Shown in pieces: positions 28,349 through 37,282 of a stretch of 64,000 nt of DNA (positions are counted from its first letter, which is position 1; each line of letters starts with the position of its first letter). The translations under genes were made by a program, and so were the position numbers. The notes beneath the pieces are model-generated. The model had not been told where the DNA came from and did no database searches. It saw only the letters and a list, made by a program, of their open reading frames with translations. Source of the stretch: Betaproteobacteria bacterium (GTDB lineage: Bacteria; Pseudomonadota; Gammaproteobacteria; Burkholderiales; Rhodocyclaceae). Location of the stretch: assembly GCA_012026885.1 (NCBI GenBank), contig VEPL01000007.1:94881-158880 (forward strand), read 5' to 3'.

Positions 28349-29599
28349 ATGACCATGCCTTCCTTCAGTCCCGCCCTGCACTACCAGGCCTACCAGACCC
28401 TGGCCGACCTCTCCGCGCCGATGCGTGCGGTGGCCCGTCACTTGGCGCCGTGGCTGCATCACAGCCTGTTCTGGTTCCCCGAGAACCAGCTGCTGCGCAG
28501 GGCGGCCGGGGCCTGCGAGGTGCTGGCGCTGGCCGGGCTGACCCACGCTCGCCCGCCGTTCGGCATCGACAGGGTGGACACGGAGGCAGGCACCGTGTTG
28601 GTGAGCGAGGAGGCGGTGTTCGCGACGCCATTCTGCACCTTGGTGCGCTTCCGCAAGGAGAACGCATCCGAAGGCGAGCCCAAGGTGCTGCTGGTGGCGC
28701 CGGCCTCAGGCCACTTTGCGACCCTGCTGCGCGGCACGGTGCAGACCTTGTTGCGCGACCACGACGTCTATGTGACCGACTGGCACAACGTGCGCGACAT
28801 TCCGCTTTCCGTCGGCCAATTCGACCTCGATGCCTTCATCGGGCACATCATCGATTTCGTCGACCGGCTCGGGCCGCATACCCACCTGGTTGCCGTCTGT
28901 CAGCCGACGGTGCCGACGCTCGCTGCGGTTGCCGTCATGGCCGAGGATAATCATCCGCACCAGCCGCGCAGCATGACGCTGATGGCCGGGCCGATCGATT
29001 GCCGGATCAATCCGACCGAGGTCAACCGACTGGCCACGGACAAGCCGATCGAATGGTTCGAGCGCAACCTGATCGGCACCGTCCCGCTGCGCTACAAGGG
29101 AGCTTTGCGGAAGGTCTACCCTGGTTTCCTGCAGATTTCGGCGTTCATGAGGATGAACATCGATCGCCACAAGGAGTCCTTCCGCAAGATGTACAGCCAT
29201 TACGCGGCCGGCGAAACCGAGCGCGCCACCGGAATCAAGGAGTTCTACGACGAATACCTGGCGATGATGGACCTGCCCGCCGAGTTCTACCTGCAGACGG
29301 TGCGCAAGGTGTTCCAGGAATACCATCTGCCGCAGGGCAAGCTCGAATACCACGGCCGCTTGGTGCGGCCGGAGCTGATCCGGCGAACAGCGCTATTCAC
29401 TGTCGAAGGCGAGCGCGACGACATCTGCTCGGTCGGCCAGACGCTGGCTGCACACGACCTGTGCGCCAAGCTCGCCCCCTACCGCAAACAGCACCACCTA
29501 CAGGCGACGGTCGGCCATTACGGCGTGTTCAATGGCAAGCGCTGGGAACGCCAGATCTATCCGCGCCTGCGCGATTTCATACATGCCTTCGACGAATGA
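28349..29599 (+). CDS. phaZ: Intracellular poly(3-hydroxybutyrate) depolymerase
   Basis: This 416-residue alpha/beta hydrolase mobilises intracellular PHB granules. The nucleophile is a cysteine, Cys184 in AVCQPTVPTLA, as in PhaZ1 of Ralstonia eutropha, instead of the serine of ordinary lipase boxes. The N-terminal LHYQAYQTLADLSAPMRAVA and the C-terminal VGHYGVFNGKRWE (catalytic His) are signatures of the family. No signal peptide is present, as expected. Two in-frame ATG codons at 28349 and 28355 are possible starts. PHB supplies energy and reductant for nitrogen fixation in many diazotrophs; a link here is inference from location. Confidence 0.93.
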   Translation: MTMPSFSPALHYQAYQTLADLSAPMRAVARHLAPWLHHSLFWFPENQLLRRAAGACEVLALAGLTHARPPFGIDRVDTEAGTVLVSEEAVFATPFCTLVRFRKENASEGEPKVLLVAPASGHFATLLRGTVQTLLRDHDVYVTDWHNVRDIPLSVGQFDLDAFIGHIIDFVDRLGPHTHLVAVCQPTVPTLAAVAVMAEDNHPHQPRSMTLMAGPIDCRINPTEVNRLATDKPIEWFERNLIGTVPLRYKGALRKVYPGFLQISAFMRMNIDRHKESFRKMYSHYAAGETERATGIKEFYDEYLAMMDLPAEFYLQTVRKVFQEYHLPQGKLEYHGRLVRPELIRRTALFTVEGERDDICSVGQTLAAHDLCAKLAPYRKQHHLQATVGHYGVFNGKRWERQIYPRLRDFIHAFDE

Positions 29600-29627
29600 A
29601 ATGCCGGCGAGCGACGTACGCCGGCAC

Positions 29628-29689
29628 TACGCAATCTAACGTATTTTCCGGTCGATACCCCGGTCGTAATCTGGCGCTGCACTGCACAA
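29628..29689 (+). promoter_or_regulatory. Regulatory module in front of urtA
   Basis: TACGCAATCTAACGTA at 29628-29643 is a TACG-N8-CGTA inverted repeat. Forty-four bp from its start begins TGGCGCTGCACTGCACAA. The same pair with the same 44-bp spacing lies before urtB. The downstream block is not a proper sigma-54 site (GG and GC are 9 bp apart, not 10). Confidence 0.6.
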
Positions 29690-29723
29690 CGCAGCCCGCC
29701 ATTCCAACGTCCGAGGAGCTTCC

Positions 29724-30986
29724 ATGAGCAATCGTCGCAACTTCATCAAGGCCACCGTCCTCTCCGCCGCCCTGGCTTCCATCGGCATGGCGGCCCATGC
29801 CGCCGACACCATAAAGGTCGGCATCCTGCACTCGCTGTCCGGCACCATGGCCATTTCCGAAACGGCGCTCAAGGAAACGGCGCTGATGACCATCGAGGAA
29901 ATCAACAAGGCCGGCGGCGTGATGGGCAAGAAGCTGGAGCCGGTCGTCGTCGATCCGGCTTCCAATTGGCCGCTGTTCGCCGAAAAGGCCCGCCAGCTGC
30001 TGACCAAGGACAAGGTCGCCGTCACCTTCGGCTGCTGGACCTCGGTCTCGCGCAAGTCGGTGTTGCCGGTCTACAAGGAACTCAACGGGCTGATCTTCTA
30101 CCCCGTCCAGTACGAGGGCGAGGAGCTCGAGAAGAACGTCTTCTACACCGGCGCCGCGCCCAACCAGCAGGCCATTCCGGCCGTCGAATACCTGATGTCC
30201 AAGGACGGCGGCGAAGCCAAGCGCTTCGTGCTGCTCGGCACCGACTACGTCTATCCGCGCACCACCAACAAGATCCTGCGCGCCTTCCTGAAGTCCAAGG
30301 GCGTCGCCGATGCCGACATCATGGAGGACTACACGCCGTTCGGCCACAGCGATTACCAGACCATCATCGCCAAGATCAAGAAGTTCGCCTCGGAAGGCAA
30401 GAAGACGGCGGTGGTGTCCACCATCAACGGCGACTCGAACGTGCCCTTCTACAAGGAACTGGGCAACGCCGGCCTGAAGGCCACCGATGTGCCGGTCGTC
30501 GCCTTCTCGGTCGGCGAGGAAGAACTGCGCGGCGTCGATGCCAAGCCGCTGGTCGGCCACCTGGCCGCCTGGAACTACTTCATGTCGCTGAAGAATCCGC
30601 AGAACGAGAAATTCGTCAAGATGTACAAGGAGTGGGCCAAGAAGCAGAAGCTGCCCAATGCCAACACCGTCGTCACCAATGATCCGATGGAAGCGACCTA
30701 CGTCGGCATCCACATGTGGAAGCAGGCGGTCGAGAAGGCCAAGTCGACGGATACCGACAAGGTGATCGCCGCGATGGCCGGGCAGACCTTCGACGCACCG
30801 TCGGGCTTCAAGCTGAAGATGGACGAGACCAACCACCACCTGTGGAAGCCGGTCTTCATCGGCGAAATCAAGGCGGATGGCCAGTTCAACGTGGTCTGGA
30901 AGACCAAGGGCCCGGTTCGCGCGCAGCCCTGGAGCCCGTTCATCCCCGGCAACGACAAGAAGAAGGACGAGCCGGAAACGAAGTGA
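29724..30986 (+). CDS. urtA: Urea ABC transporter, substrate-binding protein
   Basis: This 420-residue periplasmic binding protein captures urea. It has a Tat-like or Sec signal (SNRRNFIKATVLSAALASIG, cleavage near AHA). The mature start DTIKVGILHSLSGTMAISE and the segments GCWTSVSRKSVLPVYKELNG and LFYPVQYEGEE-type FYPVQYEGEELEKNVFYTGA mark it as UrtA rather than a branched-chain amino acid binder. AGGAG precedes the ATG. A very strong terminator follows, and urtB has its own copy of the regulatory module, so urtA can be made in excess. Confidence 0.95.
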   Translation: MSNRRNFIKATVLSAALASIGMAAHAADTIKVGILHSLSGTMAISETALKETALMTIEEINKAGGVMGKKLEPVVVDPASNWPLFAEKARQLLTKDKVAVTFGCWTSVSRKSVLPVYKELNGLIFYPVQYEGEELEKNVFYTGAAPNQQAIPAVEYLMSKDGGEAKRFVLLGTDYVYPRTTNKILRAFLKSKGVADADIMEDYTPFGHSDYQTIIAKIKKFASEGKKTAVVSTINGDSNVPFYKELGNAGLKATDVPVVAFSVGEEELRGVDAKPLVGHLAAWNYFMSLKNPQNEKFVKMYKEWAKKQKLPNANTVVTNDPMEATYVGIHMWKQAVEKAKSTDTDKVIAAMAGQTFDAPSGFKLKMDETNHHLWKPVFIGEIKADGQFNVVWKTKGPVRAQPWSPFIPGNDKKKDEPETK

Positions 30987-31003
30987 TCGGCTTGCTGCAA
31001 TCC

Positions 31004-31035
31004 GCGAAAACGGGGGCTGCGGCCCCCGTTTTCGC
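31004..31035 (+). terminator. Strong terminator between urtA and urtB
   Basis: GCGAAAACGGGGGC pairs exactly with GCCCCCGTTTTCGC around a TGCG loop (14 bp). The T-run is inside the descending arm. It should separate a monocistronic urtA message from urtBCDE, or allow limited read-through. Confidence 0.8.
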
Positions 31036-31059
31036 TGGGACGATGCCGTCTCTTTCAGC

Positions 31060-31121
31060 TACGCAATTCATCGTATTCACCAGACCGGGCAGGGGACTTA
31101 ACCTGTCGCTGCACTGCACAA
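31060..31121 (+). promoter_or_regulatory. Regulatory module in front of urtB
   Basis: TACGCAATTCATCGTA at 31060-31075 is followed 44 bp from its start by TGTCGCTGCACTGCACAA, ending 19 bp before the urtB ATG. It closely matches the urtA module in sequence and spacing, though the DNA between the two elements has diverged. Confidence 0.6.
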
Positions 31122-31139
31122 ATAGCGCACAGGCATTCC

Positions 31140-32717
31140 ATGATCCGACACTTTCTTGTCTCCCTGATATTCGCCCTGGCCCTGCCGGCCCAGGCGGCGC
31201 TCGACCCGCAACTGGTCCGCCAGCTGACCGACGAGGATTCCGGCACCAAGGTGACGGCGATCCGTCAGATGGCGCTGGCCGCGGATCCCGAGGCCGTGCG
31301 CGTCCTCAAGGCGATGGCCGAGGACAACCTGTTCGTCGCCGGCAGCCAGGTGGTGATCATCGAGGGCGAGCAGGCCTTTGACGCGGCAACGGGCAAACCG
31401 GTCAAGATGCCGGCCAGCCCGGAGTCGCCGACGGTCAACAACCGGATTCGCGGCGAGCTGGCGGCTGCACTGGCCGCATTGAAGCTCCTCGATGCCGACC
31501 GGGCCGTGCGGCTGCAGGCAGTGCAGGCGTTGCAGCGCAAGGCGGAGCCGGAACTCGCCCCGCTGTTCGAGCGCGCGCTGAAGGCCGAGAGCGACCCGCA
31601 GATCAAGGGACTGCTTGCCATCGCCAAGGCGCAGGCCGACCTCGGCAACAAGGATCCGGCCGTTCGCCGCGCTGCCGTGATGGTCCTGGGCGAGACGACC
31701 TCGCCAGCGATCCGCTCGCTGCTGCTGCCGCTGACCGAGAAGGCCAGGGAACCGAATGATCGCGTCCGCTACGCTGCGATCAGTGCGGTCAAGGCCATCG
31801 ATGGCCGCCTCTCGATTTCCGAAAACCTCGGCCGCGTGTTCACCGGCCTCTCGCTCGGCAGCATCCTGCTGCTCGCCGCGCTGGGCCTGGCCATCATCTA
31901 CGGGGTGATGGGCGTGATCAACATGGCGCATGGCGAGCTCCTGATGGTCGGTGCCTATTCGGCCTACACCATGCAATCGATCTTTCGCACCTGGCTGCCG
32001 GACTACATCGACTGGTATCTGCCGGCCGCCATCCCGCTGGCATTCTTCGCCGCTGCCGCGGTCGGCGTCTTGATGGAGCGCACGGTGATTCGCTGGCTGT
32101 ATGGCCGGACGCTGGAGACGCTGCTGGCCACCTGGGGCCTGTCCCTGATCCTGATCCAGGCGGCGCGGGTGCTGTTCGGGGCGCAGAACGTTGAGGTATC
32201 GAATCCCAGCTGGATGTCCGGCGGCATCGAACTGTTGCCGAACCTGATCCTGCCCTGGAACCGCATCATCATCATCGGCTTCGCCCTGTTCGTGCTCTTC
32301 CTCGTCTGGGTGCTGATGAACCGGACACGGCTCGGGATGTTCGTGCGTGCGGTGACGCAGAACCGGAGCATGGCCGGCTGCGTGGGCGTGCCGACGTCGC
32401 GCATCGACACGCTGGCCTTCGCGCTCGGCGCCGGCATCGCCGGGCTGGGCGGGGTGGCGCTTTCGCAGATATCGAACGTGGGACCGGACATGGGGCAGGG
32501 CTACATCGTCGATTCGTTCATGGTGGTCGTGGTCGGCGGCGTCGGCCAGCTCGCCGGCGCCGTATGGGCTGCGCTCGGCCTGGGCATCTTCTCCAAGCTG
32601 CTCGAAGGCTGGGCCGGGGCGGTGATCGCCAAGATCACGATCCTCGTCTGCATCATCATCTTCATCCAGAAGCGTCCCCAGGGCATTTTCGCCCTCAAGG
32701 GCCGCTTCGTCGATTGA
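31140..32717 (+). CDS. urtB: Urea ABC transporter, permease UrtB
   Basis: This 525-residue LivH-type permease has a signal-like N-terminus and a periplasmic extension of about 220 residues with HEAT-like helices (TDEDSGTKVTAIRQMALAAD). The extension is characteristic of proteobacterial UrtB. The membrane domain starts near GLSLGSILLLAALGLAIIYG and contains INMAHGELLMVGAYSAY and NRSMAGCVGVPTSRIDTLAF, typical of the family. It pairs with UrtC to form the urea channel. Its own regulatory module lies upstream. Confidence 0.94.
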   Translation: MIRHFLVSLIFALALPAQAALDPQLVRQLTDEDSGTKVTAIRQMALAADPEAVRVLKAMAEDNLFVAGSQVVIIEGEQAFDAATGKPVKMPASPESPTVNNRIRGELAAALAALKLLDADRAVRLQAVQALQRKAEPELAPLFERALKAESDPQIKGLLAIAKAQADLGNKDPAVRRAAVMVLGETTSPAIRSLLLPLTEKAREPNDRVRYAAISAVKAIDGRLSISENLGRVFTGLSLGSILLLAALGLAIIYGVMGVINMAHGELLMVGAYSAYTMQSIFRTWLPDYIDWYLPAAIPLAFFAAAAVGVLMERTVIRWLYGRTLETLLATWGLSLILIQAARVLFGAQNVEVSNPSWMSGGIELLPNLILPWNRIIIIGFALFVLFLVWVLMNRTRLGMFVRAVTQNRSMAGCVGVPTSRIDTLAFALGAGIAGLGGVALSQISNVGPDMGQGYIVDSFMVVVVGGVGQLAGAVWAALGLGIFSKLLEGWAGAVIAKITILVCIIIFIQKRPQGIFALKGRFVD

Positions 32718-32727
32718 GAACCGCATC

Positions 32728-33879
32728 ATGACACCCCGCGCCCGCACGCCCTACACGATCCGCCTGTTCTCGATGATGCAGCGGGGACACTGGATCGCGC
32801 TGGGCGCCTTCCTCGCCGCCACCCTCGTCGTCGTGCCGATACTCAACCTCGTCGTGCCGGAGGGCAGTGCCTTCCATGTCTCCGCCTACGCCATCACGCT
32901 GGTCGGCAAGATCATGTGCTACGCCATGGTCGCCGTGGCAATGGACCTGATCTGGGGCTTCGGCGGCATCCTCTCGCTCGGCCACGGGCTCTTCTTCGCG
33001 CTCGGCGGTTACGCCTTCGGGATGTACCTGATGCGCCAGATCGGCCGCGACGGCAGCTACCAGAGCGACCTGCCGGACTTCATGGTCTTCCTCGACTGGA
33101 AGGGATTGCCCTGGTACTGGAGCGGCAGCGACAGCTTCCTGTGGGTGTCGCTGCTGGTGGTGGCGGTGCCGGCGATCGTCGCCTTCGTGTTCGGCTACTT
33201 CGCCTTCCGCTCGCGGATCAAGGGCGTCTATTTCTCGATCATCACCCAGGCGCTGACCTACGCCGCGATGCTGCTCTTCTTCCGCAATGAGACCGGCTTC
33301 GGCGGCAACAACGGGTTCACCGACTTCAAGCGCATCCTCGGCTACAGCATTACGGCCCCGGAGACGCGACTGGTGCTGTTCGGCCTCACCGCGCTGTTGC
33401 TGGCCGCCACGCTGCTGTTCGCGCGCTGGCTGACGACCTCGAAGTTCGGCCGCGTGCTCACCGCGATCCGCGATGCCGAAAGCCGCGTCATGTTCATCGG
33501 CTACAACCCGCTCTGGTACAAGCTGACCATCTGGACGATCTCGGCGGTGCTGTGCGGCATAGCCGGCGCGCTCTACGTCCCCCAGGTGGGCATCATCAAC
33601 CCCTCGGAAATGTCTCCGGCCAACTCGATCGAGATCGCCATCTGGGTTGCCGTGGGCGGGCGCGGCACGCTGATCGGGCCGGTGGTCGGCGCCTTCGTGG
33701 TCAACCTCGCCAAGAGCTGGTTCACGGTGAGCTTTCCCGAGTACTGGCTGTTTTTCCTCGGCCTGCTGTTCATCGTCGTCACGCTCTTGCTGCCGCAGGG
33801 CTTGGTCGGCCTTTGGCAGGCAATTCGCGAGAAGGTGCAGAACACGCGCGCGGGTCACGCCACGCCGGGAGAAAAATGA
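32728..33879 (+). CDS. urtC: Urea ABC transporter, permease UrtC
   Basis: This is a 383-residue LivM-type permease with about ten hydrophobic segments. Key stretches are DLIWGFGGILSLGHGLFFALG and GVYFSIITQALTYA, and later AVGGRGTLIGPVVGAFVVN. The start lies 10 bp after the urtB stop and the stop overlaps the urtD start (ATGA), so the genes are coupled. With UrtB it forms the inner-membrane pathway for urea. Confidence 0.94.
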   Translation: MTPRARTPYTIRLFSMMQRGHWIALGAFLAATLVVVPILNLVVPEGSAFHVSAYAITLVGKIMCYAMVAVAMDLIWGFGGILSLGHGLFFALGGYAFGMYLMRQIGRDGSYQSDLPDFMVFLDWKGLPWYWSGSDSFLWVSLLVVAVPAIVAFVFGYFAFRSRIKGVYFSIITQALTYAAMLLFFRNETGFGGNNGFTDFKRILGYSITAPETRLVLFGLTALLLAATLLFARWLTTSKFGRVLTAIRDAESRVMFIGYNPLWYKLTIWTISAVLCGIAGALYVPQVGIINPSEMSPANSIEIAIWVAVGGRGTLIGPVVGAFVVNLAKSWFTVSFPEYWLFFLGLLFIVVTLLLPQGLVGLWQAIREKVQNTRAGHATPGEK

Positions 33880-34715
33880 TGGGCAGCCGCGACGTACTCC
33901 GCAAGATCATCGGCATCGACCCCGACGAACCGAGCAAGTTCGGCTTCGCCAGCAAGCAGCGCGTCCTCGATATCTCGCACAACGTCATCCTCTACCTGGA
34001 CGACATCACCGTCAGCTTCGACGGGTTCAAGGCGCTCAACAAGCTGAACCTGACCATCGACGCCGGCGAGTTGCGTTGCATCATCGGGCCGAACGGCGCC
34101 GGCAAGACGACGATGATGGATGTGATCACCGGCAAGACACGCCCGGACACGGGGAGTGCCTACTTCGGGCAGACCATTGACCTTACGCGGCTCACCGAAC
34201 CGGAGATCGCCCACATCGGCATCGGCCGCAAGTTCCAGAAGCCGACCATCTTCGACCAGCATACGGCCTTCGAGAATCTCGAGCTGGCGATGAAGACCGA
34301 CAAGCGCGTGCGCCGGAGCCTCGTCGCGACGTTGTCCGGCGAGGATGGCGATCGCATTGCCGAGGCACTGCGCCTGATCCGCCTCGACCGCGAGGCGGAT
34401 CGTCCGGCCGGCCTGCTTTCGCACGGCCAGAAGCAGTGGCTGGAGATCGGCATGCTGCTGATGCAGGAACCGAAGCTGCTACTGCTCGACGAGCCGGTCG
34501 CCGGGATGACCGACGACGAGACGATGCGAACGGCCGAGCTTTTCGTGTCGCTTGCCGGCACCCATTCGCTGGTCGTCGTCGAGCACGACATGGCCTTCGT
34601 CGAGAAGCTGGGCGGCAAGGTCACCGTGCTCCACGAAGGCTCGGTGCTGGCCGAGGGCGACCTCGCCACCGTGCAGAACGACCAGCGGGTCATCGAAGTC
34701 TATCTGGGGCGCTGA
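33876..34715 (+). CDS. urtD: Urea ABC transporter, ATPase UrtD
   Basis: This 279-residue LivG-type ATPase has Walker A GPNGAGKTT, a signature region LLSHGQKQWLEIG (the family uses SHGQKQWLE in place of LSGGQ), Walker B LLLLDEPVAGM and the H-loop His in VVVEHDMAF. The N-terminal 40 residues before the cassette are typical of UrtD. The start at 33876 follows from the 4-bp overlap with urtC and has GGGAG upstream. Confidence 0.95.
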   Translation: MMGSRDVLRKIIGIDPDEPSKFGFASKQRVLDISHNVILYLDDITVSFDGFKALNKLNLTIDAGELRCIIGPNGAGKTTMMDVITGKTRPDTGSAYFGQTIDLTRLTEPEIAHIGIGRKFQKPTIFDQHTAFENLELAMKTDKRVRRSLVATLSGEDGDRIAEALRLIRLDREADRPAGLLSHGQKQWLEIGMLLMQEPKLLLLDEPVAGMTDDETMRTAELFVSLAGTHSLVVVEHDMAFVEKLGGKVTVLHEGSVLAEGDLATVQNDQRVIEVYLGR

Positions 34716-34718
34716 ATC

Positions 34719-35411
34719 ATGCTCACCGTAGAGAATCTCAACCAGGCCTACGGCGGCAGCCACATTCTCCGCGGCCTCTCCTTCGAAGTGCGGACCGGCG
34801 AGGTCACCACCCTGCTCGGGCGCAATGGCGTCGGCAAGACCACGCTGCTCAAGTCGCTGATGGGCCTCGTCAAGACCAGGTCCGGTTCGATGACCTTCGA
34901 CGGCCAGGACATCACCCACCTGCCGCCGCACGAACGCGTCAGGGCCGGCATCGGCTACGTGCCGCAGGGCCGCGAGATCTTCCCGCGCCTGACGGTCGAG
35001 GAGAACCTGCTCATGGGGCTGGCCACCAAGCCGGGCAACACCAAGATCCCCCAGCGCATCTTCGACATGTTCCCGGTCCTCAAGCAGATGATGCACCGCC
35101 GCGGCGGCGACCTTTCCGGCGGCCAGCAACAGCAGCTCGCCATCGGCCGCGCCCTGGCCATGGGCCCGAAACTGCTCATCCTCGACGAACCCACCGAAGG
35201 CATCCAGCCCTCGATCATCAAGGACATCGAACGCGCCATCCGCATGCTGGCGCAAACCGGCGAAATGGCCATCCTGCTCGTCGAGCAGTACTACGACTTC
35301 GCCGAATCGCTGGCCGACCAGTACCTGTTGATGGAACGCGGCGAATTCATCATGCGCGGACGCGGCGAAACCATGCCGCAGGACGGGGTTAGGGAAGCAC
35401 TGGCGGTTTGA
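34719..35411 (+). CDS. urtE: Urea ABC transporter, ATPase UrtE
   Basis: This 230-residue LivF-type ATPase begins with MLTVENLNQAYGGSHILRGL. It has Walker A GRNGVGKTT, signature DLSGGQQQQLAIGRAL, Walker B LLILDEPTEGIQPS and the H-loop segment LLVEQYYDFA, in which glutamine replaces the histidine, as is usual for UrtE/LivF proteins. It is the last gene of the transporter operon. A CCCGACCG/CGGTCGGG hairpin lies about 90 bp downstream, without a T-run. Confidence 0.95.
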   Translation: MLTVENLNQAYGGSHILRGLSFEVRTGEVTTLLGRNGVGKTTLLKSLMGLVKTRSGSMTFDGQDITHLPPHERVRAGIGYVPQGREIFPRLTVEENLLMGLATKPGNTKIPQRIFDMFPVLKQMMHRRGGDLSGGQQQQLAIGRALAMGPKLLILDEPTEGIQPSIIKDIERAIRMLAQTGEMAILLVEQYYDFAESLADQYLLMERGEFIMRGRGETMPQDGVREALAV

Positions 35412-35544
35412 GGTGTGCCGGCGCGGCTTGCCCGCAAGGGAACGGTCCTCTGGTCGACGGCTTAATCGCGGTTTAAGCTCGGCTGTGCAAGCTGTGCAGA
35501 CAGCCCGACCGCTCGGTCGGGATGCACTTGCCCGCAGGAGCACC

Positions 35545-36255
35545 ATGGCCGCACTCCAATCCAGTCCCGCAGACGCGCAGGCGCCGCTCGTCCTGATCTG
35601 GGATCTTCCGACACGGGCATTTCACTGGCTGCTGGTGTTCTCGTTCGCGGCTGCGTATGTGACCGCCGAATGGGATCGCTTCCTCGACCTGCATGCGATG
35701 TTCGGCTATACGGTCGGGGGACTGGTCGTGTTTCGCCTGCTCTGGGGCGTCCTCGGCACGCGTCATGCGCGCTTCGCCTCATTCTGGTTCCGGCCTGCCG
35801 ACGTCCTTGCCTACCTGCGCTCGATCGCATCGCTGCGGCCACGGCACTATACAGGGCACAACCCGGCCGGTGCGGTCGCCATATTCGCGTTGCTGGGCCT
35901 GACGCTGGCGGTGGTGGCGAGCGGCTTCACGCTGTACTGGGGGATGGCCGGCAAGTGGATGGAAGACATTCACGAAGCCATGGCCAATGCCATGCTGGTG
36001 ATCGTCGGCGTGCATATCGCCGGCGCCCTCGTCAGCAGCCTGCTGCACCGCGAGAACCTGGTTCGTGCGATGGTGACCGGTCGCAAGGCGGTGTCCCCGG
36101 AACAAGGAATTGCAGGGACGAGGGCACTGCTCGGCGGACTGCTCGTCGTAGCCGTCCTGGCCTTCTGGGTCGCCGATCGGGGCGGTTGGGTGCCGCACGC
36201 GCCGGTCGCCGCGCGCGGGGATCATGCCCGCGGGCATGATCACGGACGCGACTGA
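35545..36255 (+). CDS. Membrane cytochrome b (b561-type)
   Basis: This 236-residue inner-membrane protein has four main transmembrane helices. Histidines suited to ligate two b hemes occur in DLPTRAFHWLLV, FLDLHAMFGYTVGG, EDIHEAMANAM and VGVHIAGALVSSL. A fifth C-terminal helix ends in a His/Asp-rich tail. The family transfers electrons between quinone and periplasmic partners, such as hydrogenase or cytochrome c. The AGGAG at 35536 supports the start at 35545. It lies between the urea transporter and a low-GC gene, with no obvious partner. Confidence 0.85.
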   Translation: MAALQSSPADAQAPLVLIWDLPTRAFHWLLVFSFAAAYVTAEWDRFLDLHAMFGYTVGGLVVFRLLWGVLGTRHARFASFWFRPADVLAYLRSIASLRPRHYTGHNPAGAVAIFALLGLTLAVVASGFTLYWGMAGKWMEDIHEAMANAMLVIVGVHIAGALVSSLLHRENLVRAMVTGRKAVSPEQGIAGTRALLGGLLVVAVLAFWVADRGGWVPHAPVAARGDHARGHDHGRD

Positions 36256-36360
36256 GGCTTCCGACGGCGCGCCCTCGTATTCGATTGATTACGGGCGTTC
36301 TAGCTCGGAAGTCGGCGGCTATCGGCCCAAAGCGGTAGTAGCTCGAACGGAAAAGCTGCC

Positions 36361-36419
36361 CCCTAACGGCTGGAGTCAGGTGCGCGGTTTACCGCGTCGC
36401 CTGCACTCCTTGGTTCGGC
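36361..36419. repeat. attC-like imperfect inverted repeat
   Basis: CCCTAAC at the left is followed by GGAGTCAGGTGCGCGG, then CCGCGTCGCCTGCACTCC as its imperfect complement, and GTTCGGC at the right. The layout (short outer boxes, imperfect arms with unpaired bases) resembles an integron cassette recombination site. It spans the end of the methyltransferase gene and encodes its last residues. Confidence 0.4.
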
Positions 36420-37282
36420 ATCTGCACTGCGAAGGCATAAACGTCTTGATGGTTGTCCCAGCCATGCTCGATAAACAACGTTTCAGCCCAACCGCCAGTG
36501 GCTTTCGCCAGCTCAACCATTCGATCGTGAGAGACTGCTGATATCCCGTAGCCCGACTGGTTCGGATAATCAGCGTATCCATAACCTGCCGTTTGAAACT
36601 CTTGAACTATCTTCCGCTGCCCATCTTCTGTCAGCCCATATGTCATCTTACTGCTTTGTATCCACTCAATGGATTGTTGGCCATGAGTAGTGAAAACACA
36701 CAATCCTCGCTCTGTTAGATGGTCTTGAAAGAAACGGAGGAGAGTGATGGCAGAGGACTCATCGATATGGGTAAAAAGAGAACCGCACCAAATAAGGTCA
36801 AAGCGCTGCAAATGGGATAACTCACCAAGGTTCGTCTTTGACAATAATGTGGTGACCGAAAATGTCTGGCGACAAAAGTTTAAGGCATTAGAATCTATTT
36901 CTGCGGCAGTGATATGCGAAGCGGGAAACATTGCTCGTAAAAACCTTAAGACTCGCCCGTAGCCGCATGGGAAATCAAGAATCTCCTCGATGGGATATTT
37001 ATTGCTTAATGAGCCTATAGCTTTGTGAATGCAGCGACTGGCAGAAAGACCGACAGAAAGGTAATGCAAGGCACCATCGGGCTGGTACATTGAGTCAGAA
37101 TGATGGACTTGAAGTGCAACCTTGTGTAAAAGCTGTTTTTCATCATCTGTCAGTTCTATTGACGATTGAAGGCGGTGCTTGGCTCTGAGAAAGTCATGCC
37201 GAATAATGCGGTACTTGATGGGCCGGATAAGCTTCAGAAGATGTGATGGCATCAATTTCTTTACAGCATTTCTCATAATCAT
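36389..37282 (-). CDS. SAM-dependent methyltransferase, probably acquired
   Basis: This 297-residue protein has a Rossmann-type methyltransferase core. Motif I is EILDFPCGYGRVLRFLRAMF, motif II ends in ITAAEIDSNAL and motif IV is FDLIWCGSLFTHIDES. The N-terminal 60 residues are basic. The substrate is unknown. Base composition is much more AT-rich than the neighbours, and the C-terminus QMPNQGVQATR is encoded by an attC-like repeat, so it looks like a horizontally acquired cassette. The upstream 390 bp are also atypical. Confidence 0.8.
   Translation of the reverse strand: MIMRNAVKKLMPSHLLKLIRPIKYRIIRHDFLRAKHRLQSSIELTDDEKQLLHKVALQVHHSDSMYQPDGALHYLSVGLSASRCIHKAIGSLSNKYPIEEILDFPCGYGRVLRFLRAMFPASHITAAEIDSNALNFCRQTFSVTTLLSKTNLGELSHLQRFDLIWCGSLFTHIDESSAITLLRFFQDHLTERGLCVFTTHGQQSIEWIQSSKMTYGLTEDGQRKIVQEFQTAGYGYADYPNQSGYGISAVSHDRMVELAKATGGWAETLFIEHGWDNHQDVYAFAVQMPNQGVQATR

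Noticed and set aside
29672..29687. Sigma-54 promoter before urtA (TGGCGCTGCACTGCAC)
   Set aside because: GG and GC are 9 bp apart rather than the strictly required 10, and the matching block before urtB lacks the GG. It is better described as an unidentified conserved element.
35504..35521. Terminator after urtE (CCCGACCG/CGGTCGGG)
   Set aside because: No T-run on either strand. It could be an operator or leader hairpin of the cytochrome b gene, but nothing supports a specific role.
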